Positions 32,496-40,644 of a DNA stretch of 52,562 bases are shown piece by piece (within the stretch, counting starts at the first letter, position 1; every line of letters starts with the position of its first letter). Source of the DNA: Burkholderiales bacterium (GTDB taxonomy: Bacteria; Pseudomonadota; Gammaproteobacteria; Burkholderiales; SG8-41); contig JAIETP010000035.1 in the NCBI GenBank assembly GCA_019744975.1, forward strand, positions 1-52,562, given 5' to 3'. A program made the position numbers and the translations under genes. Under the pieces are notes generated by a model that was given only the letters and a program-made list of their open reading frames with translations, ran no database searches and was not told the DNA's origin.

Positions 32496-33515
32496 ATGTA
32501 TAGCGATGAAGACCTGGATGCCGCTGTCGCCGCCGGCGCGCTGAGCGCCGAGTCCGCCGCTGCGTTTCGCACGCACGTCGGGAAGATGCGCGCCACGCCG
32601 GCGGTGGATGAAGAACATTTCCGGCTGGTCAGCAGTTTCAACGACATATTTGTGGCGATTGCCGGCACGCTGGTGCTTGTTGCCGTGGGCTGGATCGCTG
32701 AAACCTTCATGCATGGTCTGGTCGGCGTGGCCGTCGCGGCGACGGCCTGGGGACTCGCGGAATTTTTCACCCGCAAGCGGCGCATGGCGCTGCCGTCGAT
32801 CCTGTTTCTGCTGGCGTTTGCCGGGGGGATATTCGCCGCGCTGGTGCCGGAGTTTGACGGCAATATCTTCAAATCCGGCGCGGGGGCATTCGGAATCAAG
32901 GTGGCCTTTGCCGCCGCGGTGACGGCGGGTTGCACGTGGCTGCACTGGAAGCGTTTTCGCGTACCGATCACGGTGGCGGCAGGCGCCGCGGCTCTGGTCG
33001 GGGTCGCGGTCGGATTGCTGCTCGCCGTTGTGCCGGATCTGCTGAAATGGATGAATGCCATCCTGTTTGTCGCCGGTGTTTCAGTATTTGTGTTTGCGAT
33101 GTATTGGGACATCGCGGATCCGCTGCGCCAGACCCGCCGCGCCGACGTCGCATTCTGGCTGCACCTGCTCGCCGCGCCGCTGATCGTGCATCCGGTGTTT
33201 ACGCTGTTCGGTTTGCTCAGCAAGAATGTCGAGATCGGCGGCGCCGTGGTGGTACTGCTGCTCTACGTGGTCATGGCTGTCATCGCACTGATCATCGACC
33301 GCCGGGCATTGATGGTTTCCGCCCTGGTCTACGTGCTTGCGGCGATCAGTGCCGTGCTCGAGAAATTCAGCGTGGTCAGCGTCAGTGTTGCGCTGACGGC
33401 ATTGATCATCGGTTCGGCCCTGTTGATGTTGTCCGCGTTCTGGCACGTCAGCCGTGCCGGCGTGGTCGGACGGCTGCCGGCGTCCTGGCGGCAGAAACTG
33501 CCGCCGCTGCGCTGA
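32496..33515 (+). CDS. Polytopic membrane protein (DUF2157-like), 339 aa
   Basis: I do not recognise a specific function. The first 45 residues are soluble and acidic (YSDEDLDAAVAAGALSAESA...), followed by about ten hydrophobic spans from residue 50 (FVAIAGTLVLVAVGWIAETF) to about 320, and a basic tail. A short helical N-terminal domain joined to paired membrane helices resembles DUF2157-type proteins. It starts 24 bases after the second leaderless ModA-like gene and may be the membrane partner of that pair, although it has no permease or ATPase signature. The start ATG 32496 has only a weak ribosome site (GGCGAA). Confidence 0.6.
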   Translation: MYSDEDLDAAVAAGALSAESAAAFRTHVGKMRATPAVDEEHFRLVSSFNDIFVAIAGTLVLVAVGWIAETFMHGLVGVAVAATAWGLAEFFTRKRRMALPSILFLLAFAGGIFAALVPEFDGNIFKSGAGAFGIKVAFAAAVTAGCTWLHWKRFRVPITVAAGAAALVGVAVGLLLAVVPDLLKWMNAILFVAGVSVFVFAMYWDIADPLRQTRRADVAFWLHLLAAPLIVHPVFTLFGLLSKNVEIGGAVVVLLLYVVMAVIALIIDRRALMVSALVYVLAAISAVLEKFSVVSVSVALTALIIGSALLMLSAFWHVSRAGVVGRLPASWRQKLPPLR

Positions 33516-33545
33516 ACCCGTCCTGCCCCGCCAGCAACAAGTTTT

Positions 33546-33580
33546 GTAACCTCCCGTTACACCTGCAACAGACTGTTGCA
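33546..33580. promoter_or_regulatory. Two adjacent palindromes upstream of the glycine-zipper gene
   Basis: GTAAC-CTCCC-GTTAC (33546-33560) is followed three bases later by TGCAACA-GAC-TGTTGCA (33564-33580), both perfect. They stand about 70-100 bases before the start at 33651 and look like operator half-sites. The regulator is unknown. Confidence 0.4.
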
Positions 33581-33650
33581 CCTGCTTCGTTTACACCGGC
33601 AAACGGCGATGCGTTAATGGTCTCAGGCAACCATAACAAGGAGGTCTGCC

Positions 33651-34196
33651 ATGAACGCGAACCGGAAAACGATTGTTGTATCCACGATGACTGCTGCATT
33701 GGCTGCCGTCGCCGTCTCCTTTCCCGCTGCGGCAGACCATCGCGACCTTCGCCGCGCTGAACGTCACGCGATGATTGAGCGGCACGTGCCGCAGGGTGCC
33801 GCAGTGCGTCGCGCTGATTTCCCGGAGTACGTGCAGTCACGGCGTGTATTCACTGAGCGGGAGGAATTCCGGCATCGTCCGCCGGTTGTGCACCACCGCC
33901 CGGTGATCGTGCATCGTCCAGTCGTGGTTGAGCGCCCGGTAGTCGTGCACCGGCCGGCCCCGGTTTATTACCACCAGCCGCGGCCCGTGCATGCTTACGC
34001 TCCCGAACCGGTGTATTACGACCAGCCGGGGGCGTATCGGAATGAGCATCGGGAGGAGGGCCGCAACCGGGCAGGCACGATCGCCGGCGCAGTCATCGGT
34101 GGTGTGATCGGCAGCCAGGTCGGCGACCATGATTCCCGCGGTGTCACCACGGCGATTGGCGCCATCCTAGGCGGCATCCTGGGCAGCAATTTCTGA
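33651..34196 (+). CDS. Secreted His/Pro-repeat protein with glycine-zipper domain
   Basis: A 181-residue exported protein. The signal peptide runs to about residue 28 (VSTMTAALAAVAVSFPAAAD). The middle part (about 74-125) is built from repeats of HRPVVVERPVVVHRPAPV type, rich in His, Pro, Val and later Tyr. The end (about 140-181) is a glycine-zipper 2TM domain, AGTIAGAVIGGVIGSQVGD then AIGAILGGILGSNF, as in Rickettsia 17-kDa antigen-like surface proteins. No lipobox Cys is seen. It is probably membrane- or envelope-associated, and the His repeats could bind metal. AAGGAGG stands well before the ATG. A strong terminator follows, so it is a single-gene unit. Confidence 0.8.
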   Translation: MNANRKTIVVSTMTAALAAVAVSFPAAADHRDLRRAERHAMIERHVPQGAAVRRADFPEYVQSRRVFTEREEFRHRPPVVHHRPVIVHRPVVVERPVVVHRPAPVYYHQPRPVHAYAPEPVYYDQPGAYRNEHREEGRNRAGTIAGAVIGGVIGSQVGDHDSRGVTTAIGAILGGILGSNF

Positions 34197-34218
34197 CCCG
34201 GCTGCACCGGGCTACAGG

Positions 34219-34248
34219 CAAAGGCAGCTTCGGCTGCCTTTGTTTTTT
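34219..34248 (+). terminator. Rho-independent terminator
   Basis: CAAAGGCAGC-TTCG-GCTGCCTTTG forms a perfect 10-bp stem with a stable TTCG tetraloop, followed directly by TTTTTT (34243-34248). It closes the glycine-zipper gene. Confidence 0.9.
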
Positions 34249-34287
34249 GTGGCGCATGCAATGGAGGGTTAACAGACCCTATACTCT

Positions 34288-34318
34288 ACGCAGAAATATT
34301 TTTGCCGAAACCGGCTTG
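34288..34318 (+). pseudogene. Possible 3' remnant of another ModA-like gene
   Basis: The stretch encodes RNIFAETGLAS, close to the C-terminus KKIFAETGIS of the ModA-like gene ending at 32471; about 18 of 22 bases agree (ATTTTTGCCGA-ACCGG). It lies just upstream of a fourth ModA-like gene. It may be a leftover of a deleted paralogue or chance; the match is short. Confidence 0.35.
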
Positions 34319-34345
34319 GCCTCAAATTACAAACGGAGCAAACCG

Positions 34346-35086
34346 ATGAAATACCTGACAACGGCCCTCGCGGGCATGGTGCTGGCCACGGCAGTGCAGG
34401 CCGCCGAAATTACCGTGATCAGCGGCGGTGCGATTGAACCGGGGCTGAAAGCGGCCGCGGCGGCATTCGAGAAACAGTCGGGCCACAAGGTAAAGATTAC
34501 TTTTAACACCACACCGCAGATGCGCAAACGGGTTGCGGCAGGTGACACTTTCGATGTGATCATCGCCCCGCCGGGGGCCATCAAGGATTTTGCCGCCGCG
34601 GGTAAAGTCGAGGCGGGCGGTGTCGATGTCGGCCGCGTCGGTTCCGGCGTTGCCGTGCGTCCGGGGGCACCGGTACCGGCGATTGCCAATTTGGATGACA
34701 TCAAGAAAACAGTGCTTGAAGCCGAATCCATCGTTTTCAATACCGCGACGACCGGGCTTTATTTCGAGAACCTGCTGAAAAAATGGGGGATCTATGAGCA
34801 GGTCCAGGGCAAAACCGTCCGTTACACCACCGGAGCCGAGGTGATGAAACATGCGCTGAAAGGCAAGGGCCGCGAAGTCGCCTTCGGCCCGATCACCGAA
34901 ATCCTGCTGGAGAAGGAGCATGGCCTGATCCTCGTCGGCCCGTTCCCGGCGGAAATCCAGAATTACACCTCGTACATCGCCGTGCCGATGAGCGCGGGGA
35001 CGCAAAAGGCTGTGGCACAGGAGCTGGTCAAATTCCTCGGTGGGCCGGTGGGTAAACCCTTGTTTGTGGCGGCGGGCATCGAGTAA
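34346..35086 (+). CDS. ModA-like periplasmic solute-binding protein with signal peptide
   Basis: A 246-residue member of the same family as the two leaderless genes at 31086 and 31782, but exported: MKYLTTALAGMVLATAVQA is a standard Sec leader cut before AEITV. The mature part aligns with the others in ISGGAIEPGLKAAAAAFEKQ, PQMRKRVAAGDTFDVIIAPP, NTATTGLYFENLLKKWG and GPFPAEIQNYTSY. GGAGCAAACCG precedes ATG 34346; a longer in-frame start at 34247 would hide the leader. No ABC permease or ATPase gene accompanies it. It is followed 108 bases on by a Bug receptor, so two binding-protein types stand side by side. Confidence 0.85.
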   Translation: MKYLTTALAGMVLATAVQAAEITVISGGAIEPGLKAAAAAFEKQSGHKVKITFNTTPQMRKRVAAGDTFDVIIAPPGAIKDFAAAGKVEAGGVDVGRVGSGVAVRPGAPVPAIANLDDIKKTVLEAESIVFNTATTGLYFENLLKKWGIYEQVQGKTVRYTTGAEVMKHALKGKGREVAFGPITEILLEKEHGLILVGPFPAEIQNYTSYIAVPMSAGTQKAVAQELVKFLGGPVGKPLFVAAGIE

Positions 35087-35194
35087 GCCACCGGTTGCAG
35101 GGCCAATCCGCCCTTGCACCCGGCGGGCGGGCGGGGATAAAGTGTGCATCGGGAACAACGAAAAGAATACACCCCGACCCACAGGAGGAAGACC

Positions 35195-36163
35195 ATGAAT
35201 ATTGCCGCACGCATCATCTGGCTGTTTGTCGCATGCACCTGCCTGACCGGTACGGCGCTGGCGCAGAATTACCCCAACCGCGCGATACGGGTGATCGTGC
35301 CCCAGCAACCCGGAGACCCCTGCGATACCTTTGCCCGGCTTCTGGGCCCGTACATGACCAAGAACCTCGGCCAGCAACTGGTCGTGGACAACCGGCCCGG
35401 TGCGGGCGGCATGATCGGCCTGGAATTGGCCGCGACCGCGCCTGCCGATGGTTACACCATCGCCTGCGGGCAGGGCGGCAACCTGTCGGTGATTCCGCAC
35501 ACCATGAAAAACGTGCCGTACAAGGCGCTGCAGGATTTTGCGCCGGTGGCGCTGGTTGCGACGAACTATCTGGCGCTGGTGGCCGCCAACAACGCGCCAT
35601 TCAAGACCACCGCCGAACTCGTCAAACACCTGAAGGCCAATCCGGGCAAGGTCACTTTCGCGACCAACGGCCAGGGCGCTTTTCTGCACATGGCGACAGA
35701 GCTTTTCCGCTCATACGTGGGTTTTGAATACATCCATGTGCCGTTCAAGGGCATAGGGTCCATGGCACAGGAGCTGCTCGCCAACCGGGTCGACGCCGCG
35801 TTCAGTTCGTTTACGGCGATCCAACCTTTTGTGAAAGCCGGCCAGGTGCGGTTGCTCGGCATCGCGAAAGAGACGCGCGCGCCGAATTATCCCGACCTGC
35901 CCACGGTCGCCGAATCCGTTCCGGGATTTTCGTCCGGCGGCTGGTTCGGTTTTGTCGCCCCGGCCAAGGTGCCGAAAGAAGTCATCACGGTCCTCAACCG
36001 CGAAATGAATCTGGCCCTGAAGCAGCCGGAGGTGCGCGCCAAGCTCGAGAGCCTGGGCCTTGATGTCCGCACCGAGTCGCCGGAGTATCTGCGCGACCTG
36101 ATGAAAAGCGAATACAACAAGTACGGCAAGGTGGCGCGGGACATCAAGCTGGTGCCGCAGTAA
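35195..36163 (+). CDS. Bug/TctC-family periplasmic solute receptor
   Basis: A 322-residue receptor with signal peptide MNIAARIIWLFVACTCLTGT followed by ALAQ, cut before NYPN (about residue 24). Landmarks: IRVIVPQQPGDPCDTFARLL (with GDPCD in place of the usual GGxxD), VVDNRPGAGGMIGLELAATA, HVPFKGIGSMAQELLANRV and DLPTVAESVPGFSSGGW. The altered PGDPCD loop is near the ligand carboxylate site, so specificity may differ from the other receptors here. AGGAGGAAG lies before ATG 35195. A perfect terminator hairpin follows the gene. Confidence 0.9.
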   Translation: MNIAARIIWLFVACTCLTGTALAQNYPNRAIRVIVPQQPGDPCDTFARLLGPYMTKNLGQQLVVDNRPGAGGMIGLELAATAPADGYTIACGQGGNLSVIPHTMKNVPYKALQDFAPVALVATNYLALVAANNAPFKTTAELVKHLKANPGKVTFATNGQGAFLHMATELFRSYVGFEYIHVPFKGIGSMAQELLANRVDAAFSSFTAIQPFVKAGQVRLLGIAKETRAPNYPDLPTVAESVPGFSSGGWFGFVAPAKVPKEVITVLNREMNLALKQPEVRAKLESLGLDVRTESPEYLRDLMKSEYNKYGKVARDIKLVPQ

Positions 36164-36195
36164 TCCGCAACAACCGGCAGTGGATGATGAAATGA

Positions 36196-36217
36196 GGGGC
36201 GGCCGCCGCCCCTTTTT
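36196..36217 (+). terminator. Rho-independent terminator
   Basis: GGGGCGG-CCG-CCGCCCC, a perfect 7-bp GC stem, followed by TTTTT. It ends the receptor transcript and shows that the next small gene should not be started upstream of it. Confidence 0.85.
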
Positions 36218-36218
36218 C

Positions 36219-36551
36219 ATGGAGCGCAGGACGGATGCAATCCTCGTGTTCAAACGTAAAAATCTGATTGCAGGCATCGGCGGTCTGCTGCTCGCCGGCG
36301 TGGTTTATTTCGCGGTCTGGCCTTTCATCGCCGGCGGACGCGAGATGCGGGCCTGGTGCGAGTCACAGGGCCCGGGCGCGACGCTGGATGAAGTGCGCAA
36401 CAGCGTTCAGCGGCAGGGTTATCGCATCACCAGCCCGGACAAGGACGGACACGCGCTGATCCACGACCCGCGGTCCTTTGGCCGTTTTTTGTGTGCTGCG
36501 CAGTTTGCCGGGGAGCGGTTGGTGTCTGCGCGTTACCAAAGCAGCGATTGA
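36219..36551 (+). CDS. Small single-span membrane protein, 110 aa or shorter
   Basis: Unknown function. The protein has one membrane helix (LIAGIGGLLLAGVVYFAVWP) near its N-terminus and a soluble tail with WCESQGPGATLDEVRNSVQ, in which the pattern G-T-L-EV---V-RQGY recalls lipoprotein-like small envelope proteins. I prefer ATG 36219, just after the terminator; GTG 36246 (starting FKRKNLIAG) has AGGACGG in front and is an equal alternative. The stop abuts the convergent ModA-like gene with no gap at all. Since it directly follows a terminator, its promoter is unclear. Confidence 0.55.
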   Translation: MERRTDAILVFKRKNLIAGIGGLLLAGVVYFAVWPFIAGGREMRAWCESQGPGATLDEVRNSVQRQGYRITSPDKDGHALIHDPRSFGRFLCAAQFAGERLVSARYQSSD

Positions 36552-37268
36552 TTACGCCAGGGGTTCCAGGCCGCTGTCGGTGATGGCTGGCGAGGCTTCT
36601 GCTGAAGCCAGGAAGTCGATGACCTTGCGCGCGGCAGCCTTGTCCGGCGAGTTCGCACCGATGCCCGCCATGAAACTGGACACTTTCTGCAGTTCCGGCG
36701 GCAACGGTGTGATGTGGGCGATGCCTTGCACCGGTAGCAGTTCACTGATTTGCTGGAAGCCGAAATCGAGTTCGCCGCGGGCGATGACGCTGCCGACACG
36801 TTCACCGCTGCCGACCAGCCGGCTCTTGGGCAGCACCTGGTCGGCGATGCCTAGCTGCTGCGCCAGCACGGTGGTGTAGTACTTGCCGCTTTCGCTGGCC
36901 GAGTAACCGATGCCCTTGGCGGCGAGCAAGGCCTTGCGCAGGTCGGCGGCGGTCCGGATTTTCGGATCGGGTGTGCCGGCACGCACCGCGAAGCCCATCA
37001 TCGAGCGCGCGATGATGGTTGCGTTGTCGGCCAGTACATAACCATCGGCGATGAACTGGCGCAACACGCCGTCGGCGACGATGACGATGTCCGCCACTTC
37101 GCCGCGTTTGAGGCGGTTGGGGATGGAAGTGTCGCCGGTGCCGATGGAGGTGGTGACGGTGACCACGGTCTTGCCGGTCAGTTTTTCCAGTTGCGGGATC
37201 AGCGTTTTGTAGGCGGCGGTGAAGGCGCCGGAGGTCATGACGCGGAATTCGTTTGCGGCAGTGCTCAT
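36552..37268 (-). CDS. ModA-like solute-binding protein without signal peptide (C)
   Basis: A 238-residue protein of the SBP_bac_11/molybdate-binding-like fold, beginning STAANEFRVMTSGAFTAAY: strand 1 starts at residue 7 and there is no leader. Other marks: TSIPNRLKRGEVADIVIVAD, ARSMMGFAVRAGTPDPKI, GSGERVGSVIARGELDFGFQ and HITPLPPELQKVSSF. It is less like genes A and B than they are to each other. The ATG overlaps the stop of the LVIVD gene by four bases (ATGA), fixing the start and implying coupled translation. The coupled LVIVD protein also lacks a leader, so both products should share the cytoplasm. Confidence 0.75.
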   Translation of the reverse strand: MSTAANEFRVMTSGAFTAAYKTLIPQLEKLTGKTVVTVTTSIGTGDTSIPNRLKRGEVADIVIVADGVLRQFIADGYVLADNATIIARSMMGFAVRAGTPDPKIRTAADLRKALLAAKGIGYSASESGKYYTTVLAQQLGIADQVLPKSRLVGSGERVGSVIARGELDFGFQQISELLPVQGIAHITPLPPELQKVSSFMAGIGANSPDKAAARKVIDFLASAEASPAITDSGLEPLA

Positions 37269-38593
37269 TTGCGCTTGAACTCCAGAATGTCAAAGCCGCA
37301 GTAACGGTCCACCAGGTAAATCAGCCCACGGTCATCGACATCGGTGTCATTGGTCTGCGGGCAGGGTTTGCCGCCGCAGGGTTCCGGGATGTACCAGCCC
37401 ACTTCCTGCGGCGCCGAGGGATCGGCGACGTCAACGATACGCAGGCCGCCGGCGAACCATGCGCAATACAGCAGCGTGTCGCCGCCTTTCCAGTTTTCCT
37501 GGAACTGGTGCGCGCCGAAACGGCCGGGGGTGGTGCGGCTCCACGGGCTGTCGAGCTCACTCACTTCGAACAGCGATACCGGTTTGATGTTGCCAAGGTC
37601 GGTGACGTCCAGCACCCACAGGCAGCCGTGAGGACGACCGCGGCGGCGCGCCATTTCCTCGGCGTCATGGGCGTGGTCTTCCTCGTCGATGGCGACGGCG
37701 ATGCGTTTGCCGTCGAGTTTTTTCAGCACCGGCATGAAGGTGTGCGAGGGTTCCGGGTAGGGCGGGTGATAGTTGTAGGCGCCGGTGGTTTTCGGATTGC
37801 GGATGTCGGTGACGTCGATCACGCGCACACCCCCGTGCCAGCAGCCGGCCCACAGTTCATTGCCGAATCTGAGCGTGTGGTGCAAGCGGTTCTGGCGGCC
37901 GGACCATGTGGGTTTTTCGCCGCCGGCGATGTGCTGGCCCGGCATCCACCACTTCGACACTTCCTCCGGCCTGGCCGGGTTGCGAATGTCGTAGGTGACA
38001 AGAATGTTGCCGATGAAGCCCGGCATCTCGGTGGAGATATAAGCGTAATCCTGGTCCATGTCGAAGCGGTGCACGCCGCGGCCATGGGTTTTCTGGAAAT
38101 GAATCAGCTTTGGTTTTTTCTTGTCGGATACGTCATACAGGCTGAAACCGCCGCGTTCGTAGGGATTGCGTTCGGCTTCTTCGACGGCCGGGATGTCGGC
38201 GACGGCAACGCCCAGTTTTGCCGCGAGTTCGGCGTGGTTGGCGTCGCGCCCCAGTTCGGCTTTGAGCCGGGCGCGCAGCTTGGGCAGTTCATCGGCCTTG
38301 CGGCCGATGGCGGTCATGTTGCGTTCGCTGTTGATGATCATCAGGTCGCCGACCACGCGTGCCTTGTGGCTGTGCGAATCCGGATCCTCGATGAAAATCT
38401 GCGACAGGATTTTCGGATTCTTCGGATCAGCGACATCAAGAATGGAGGTGCCGAGCTGCTGCTTGTTCGGAATATGGCCGACGTAACAATGCGTGCCTTC
38501 GACATACACCTGGCCGGCGCCCGGCAGATCAAGATGCGACAGGCGTTTGACGTTGTGGGCGAGGGTGCCGGTTTTATTGGTGATGCCGTCCAT
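37265..38593 (-). CDS. LVIVD-repeat beta-propeller protein
   Basis: A 442-residue protein with repeated blades of the LVIVD kind: TSILDVADPKNPKILSQ, GFSLYDVSDKKKPKLIH, LVTYDIRNPARPEEVSK, GVRVIDVTDIRNPKTTG, CLWVLDVTDLGNIKPVS and GLRIVDVADPSAPQEVG. Each has the D-(S/A/T)D---P turn. A short insert at about 105-145 is Lys/Ala-rich and helical. Function is not known for most members; they are thought to act as interaction scaffolds, and many are exported, but here residue 1 leads straight into NKTGTLAHNVKRL without a signal. The stop overlaps the following leaderless ModA-like gene. It is divergent from the IlvD-type dehydratase, 140 bases away. Confidence 0.8.
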   Translation of the reverse strand: MDGITNKTGTLAHNVKRLSHLDLPGAGQVYVEGTHCYVGHIPNKQQLGTSILDVADPKNPKILSQIFIEDPDSHSHKARVVGDLMIINSERNMTAIGRKADELPKLRARLKAELGRDANHAELAAKLGVAVADIPAVEEAERNPYERGGFSLYDVSDKKKPKLIHFQKTHGRGVHRFDMDQDYAYISTEMPGFIGNILVTYDIRNPARPEEVSKWWMPGQHIAGGEKPTWSGRQNRLHHTLRFGNELWAGCWHGGVRVIDVTDIRNPKTTGAYNYHPPYPEPSHTFMPVLKKLDGKRIAVAIDEEDHAHDAEEMARRRGRPHGCLWVLDVTDLGNIKPVSLFEVSELDSPWSRTTPGRFGAHQFQENWKGGDTLLYCAWFAGGLRIVDVADPSAPQEVGWYIPEPCGGKPCPQTNDTDVDDRGLIYLVDRYCGFDILEFKRK

Positions 38594-38733
38594 GATGTGG
38601 TTTTCCTCTGCAGTGAGGCCGAAAGTCTACCGCAAGGCCCCTGCAGCGGCTCGGTTAGAATAGAAAAACACAGCAAAATTATCCGCCTTGTCCAGTCCGA
38701 TGGCGGCGGATTCAAACTTCAGGAGGAGTCCCG

Positions 38734-40470
38734 ATGACGCGCCAGAAAAAGCGTCCCGAAGAACTGCGCAGTCACCGCTGGTTTGGCGTCAAGGGCCTGC
38801 GTTCATTCGCGCACCGTTCGCGCACCCTGCAGATGGGTTATGCGCGCGAGGATTTTGCCGGCAAGCCGGTGATTGCGATCATCAATACCTGGAGCGACAT
38901 CAATCCCTGCCATGCGCATTTCCGCACCCGTGCCGAGGAGGTGAAACGCGGCGTATGGCAGGCGGGAGGTTTCCCGCTGGAAATGCCGGCGATCGCGCTG
39001 GCCGAGCCCTTCCAGAAACCGTCGACCATGCTCTACCGCAATTTGCTGGCGATGGAGACCGAGGAACTGCTGCGCGGTTATCCGGTGGACGGCGCGGTGC
39101 TGATGGGCGGCTGTGACAAGACCACACCGGCACTGATCATGGGCGCGACCTCGATGGGTCTGCCCTTCATCTATGTACCCGCGGGTCCGATGCTGCGCGG
39201 CAACTGGCACGGCGAGCCGCTGGGCTCGGGCAGTGATTCGTGGAAATACTGGGCCGAGCTGCGCGCCGGCACCATCGGCGAACGCGAATGGGGCGAAGTC
39301 GAGGAGGGCATCGCGCGTTCCTACGGCCATTGCATGACCATGGGCACCGCATCGACCATGACTTCGGTCGCCGAAACCCTGGGCCTGACATTGCCCGCTG
39401 CGGCGTCGATCCCGGCGCCGGACGCCAACCATGCGCGCATGGCCACCGCCAGCGGGCGGCGCATTGTTGAAATGGTGTGGGATGACCTGAAGCCGGTGGA
39501 AATTCTCACGTCCAAAGCCTTCGACAATGCGATCACCGTGGTGCATGCGCTGTCGGGTTCGACCAATGCATTGATCCATCTGGTGGCGATGGCGGGTCGT
39601 GCGGGAGTGCCGCTGAAACTCGAACGTTTTGACGAACTGGCGAAGCGCACGCCGGTGCTGGCCAACATCCGGCCTGCCGGTGACAAATACCTGATGGAGG
39701 ATTTTTATTACGCCGGCGGCCTGCGCGCGATGATGTCGGAGCTGAAGGACCTGCTGAATCTCGATTGCATGACGGCCAATGGCCGTTCGCTGGGCGAAAA
39801 TCTCGATGACGCGAAGATCTACAACGACGACGTGATCCGCAAGCGCAACAACCCGCTGTCAGCCAATGGCGGTCTGGCGGTGCTGCGCGGCAATCTCGCC
39901 CCCGACGGCGCTGTGATCAAGCCGACCGCGGCCGAGCCGCATCTGATGAAGCACACCGGTCCGGCGGTGGTGTTCAAGAATTACGATGACCTCTACGCGC
40001 GTGTCGACGACGAGAACCTGGTGGTCGACAAAAATTCGGTGCTGGTGCTGCAAAACGCCGGCCCGCAGGGCGGGCCCGGCATGCCGGAGTGGGGGCAGTT
40101 GCCAATTCCGAAAAAACTGCTGCAGCAGGGTGTGCGTGACATGGTGCGGATTTCCGATGCGCGCATGAGTGGTACTTCATACGGAGCCTGCGTACTGCAT
40201 GTGGCGCCGGAGTCATACATCGGCGGCCCGCTGGCGCTGGTGCGCGACGGCGATTTGATTGAACTCGATGTGGCTGCGCGCAAGCTGGAACTCAAAGTCA
40301 GTGCCGAAGAACTCGCCAAACGCAAAGCGGCCTGGAAGCAACCCCCACCGCATTACACCCGCGGTTACGGCGCGATTTATTCGCAGCACATCACGCAGGC
40401 CGACAAGGGCTGTGATCTCGACGTGCTGCATTATGGGGATCCGACACCGGACCCCGAAGTGGTTCATTAA
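38734..40470 (+). CDS. IlvD/Edd-family dehydratase (sugar-acid dehydratase type)
   Basis: A 578-residue Fe-S dehydratase. The cluster ligands are Cys59 (INPCHAHF), Cys127 (GGCDKTTP, with Lys129 as the likely modified Mg-site lysine) and Cys200 ([12 protein letters not shown]). The length, the start [24 protein letters not shown] and the C-terminal HYTRGYG-IY--HI are typical of the L-arabinonate/pentonate dehydratase subgroup rather than IlvD of isoleucine-valine synthesis. It would convert an aldonic acid to the 2-keto-3-deoxy acid. An HpcH/HpaI aldolase gene follows, which would cleave such a product. AGGAGGAG precedes the ATG. Confidence 0.85.
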   Translation: MTRQKKRPEELRSHRWFGVKGLRSFAHRSRTLQMGYAREDFAGKPVIAIINTWSDINPCHAHFRTRAEEVKRGVWQAGGFPLEMPAIALAEPFQKPSTMLYRNLLAMETEELLRGYPVDGAVLMGGCDKTTPALIMGATSMGLPFIYVPAGPMLRGNWHGEPLGSGSDSWKYWAELRAGTIGEREWGEVEEGIARSYGHCMTMGTASTMTSVAETLGLTLPAAASIPAPDANHARMATASGRRIVEMVWDDLKPVEILTSKAFDNAITVVHALSGSTNALIHLVAMAGRAGVPLKLERFDELAKRTPVLANIRPAGDKYLMEDFYYAGGLRAMMSELKDLLNLDCMTANGRSLGENLDDAKIYNDDVIRKRNNPLSANGGLAVLRGNLAPDGAVIKPTAAEPHLMKHTGPAVVFKNYDDLYARVDDENLVVDKNSVLVLQNAGPQGGPGMPEWGQLPIPKKLLQQGVRDMVRISDARMSGTSYGACVLHVAPESYIGGPLALVRDGDLIELDVAARKLELKVSAEELAKRKAAWKQPPPHYTRGYGAIYSQHITQADKGCDLDVLHYGDPTPDPEVVH

Positions 40471-40473
40471 GGG

Positions 40474-40620
40474 CGGTGAACGGGTTAACCGGTGAACGAG
40501 TGAACGGGTGAGCCCCTCACCCCAACCCGCTAGGTCAAGCGGCACCAAGGTCCCTGGTTACGGGGAGAGGGAGCTGCTGCGGGGTTACTCGTTCACCTGT
40601 TCACTCGTTCACTTTTCACG
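40474..40620. repeat. Octamer-armed hairpin element (GTGAACGA type)
   Basis: The left arm at 40476-40511 reads GTGAACGG-GTTAACCG-GTGAACGA-GTGAACGG (period 8). The right arm at 40584-40613 reads GTTACTC-GTTCACCT-GTTCACTC-GTTCACTT, its complement. The 70-base loop holds a separate CCCCTCACCCC/GGGGAGAGGG inverted pair. It lies between the dehydratase and aldolase genes. Confidence 0.8.
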
Positions 40621-40644
40621 CATTTAACAATAGGGAGTATTCAA

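Noticed and set aside
31065-32945. Long minus-strand open frame opposite the ModA-like tandem genes
   Set aside because: The plus-strand genes have start, paralogy and fold signatures; the opposite translation has none.
34268-34284. GGGTTAACAGACCCTA resembles the end of the MITE-like element (GGTTAACAGGCCCTA)
   Set aside because: Similarity stops after about 16 bases and no second end or internal part is present, so it may be chance.
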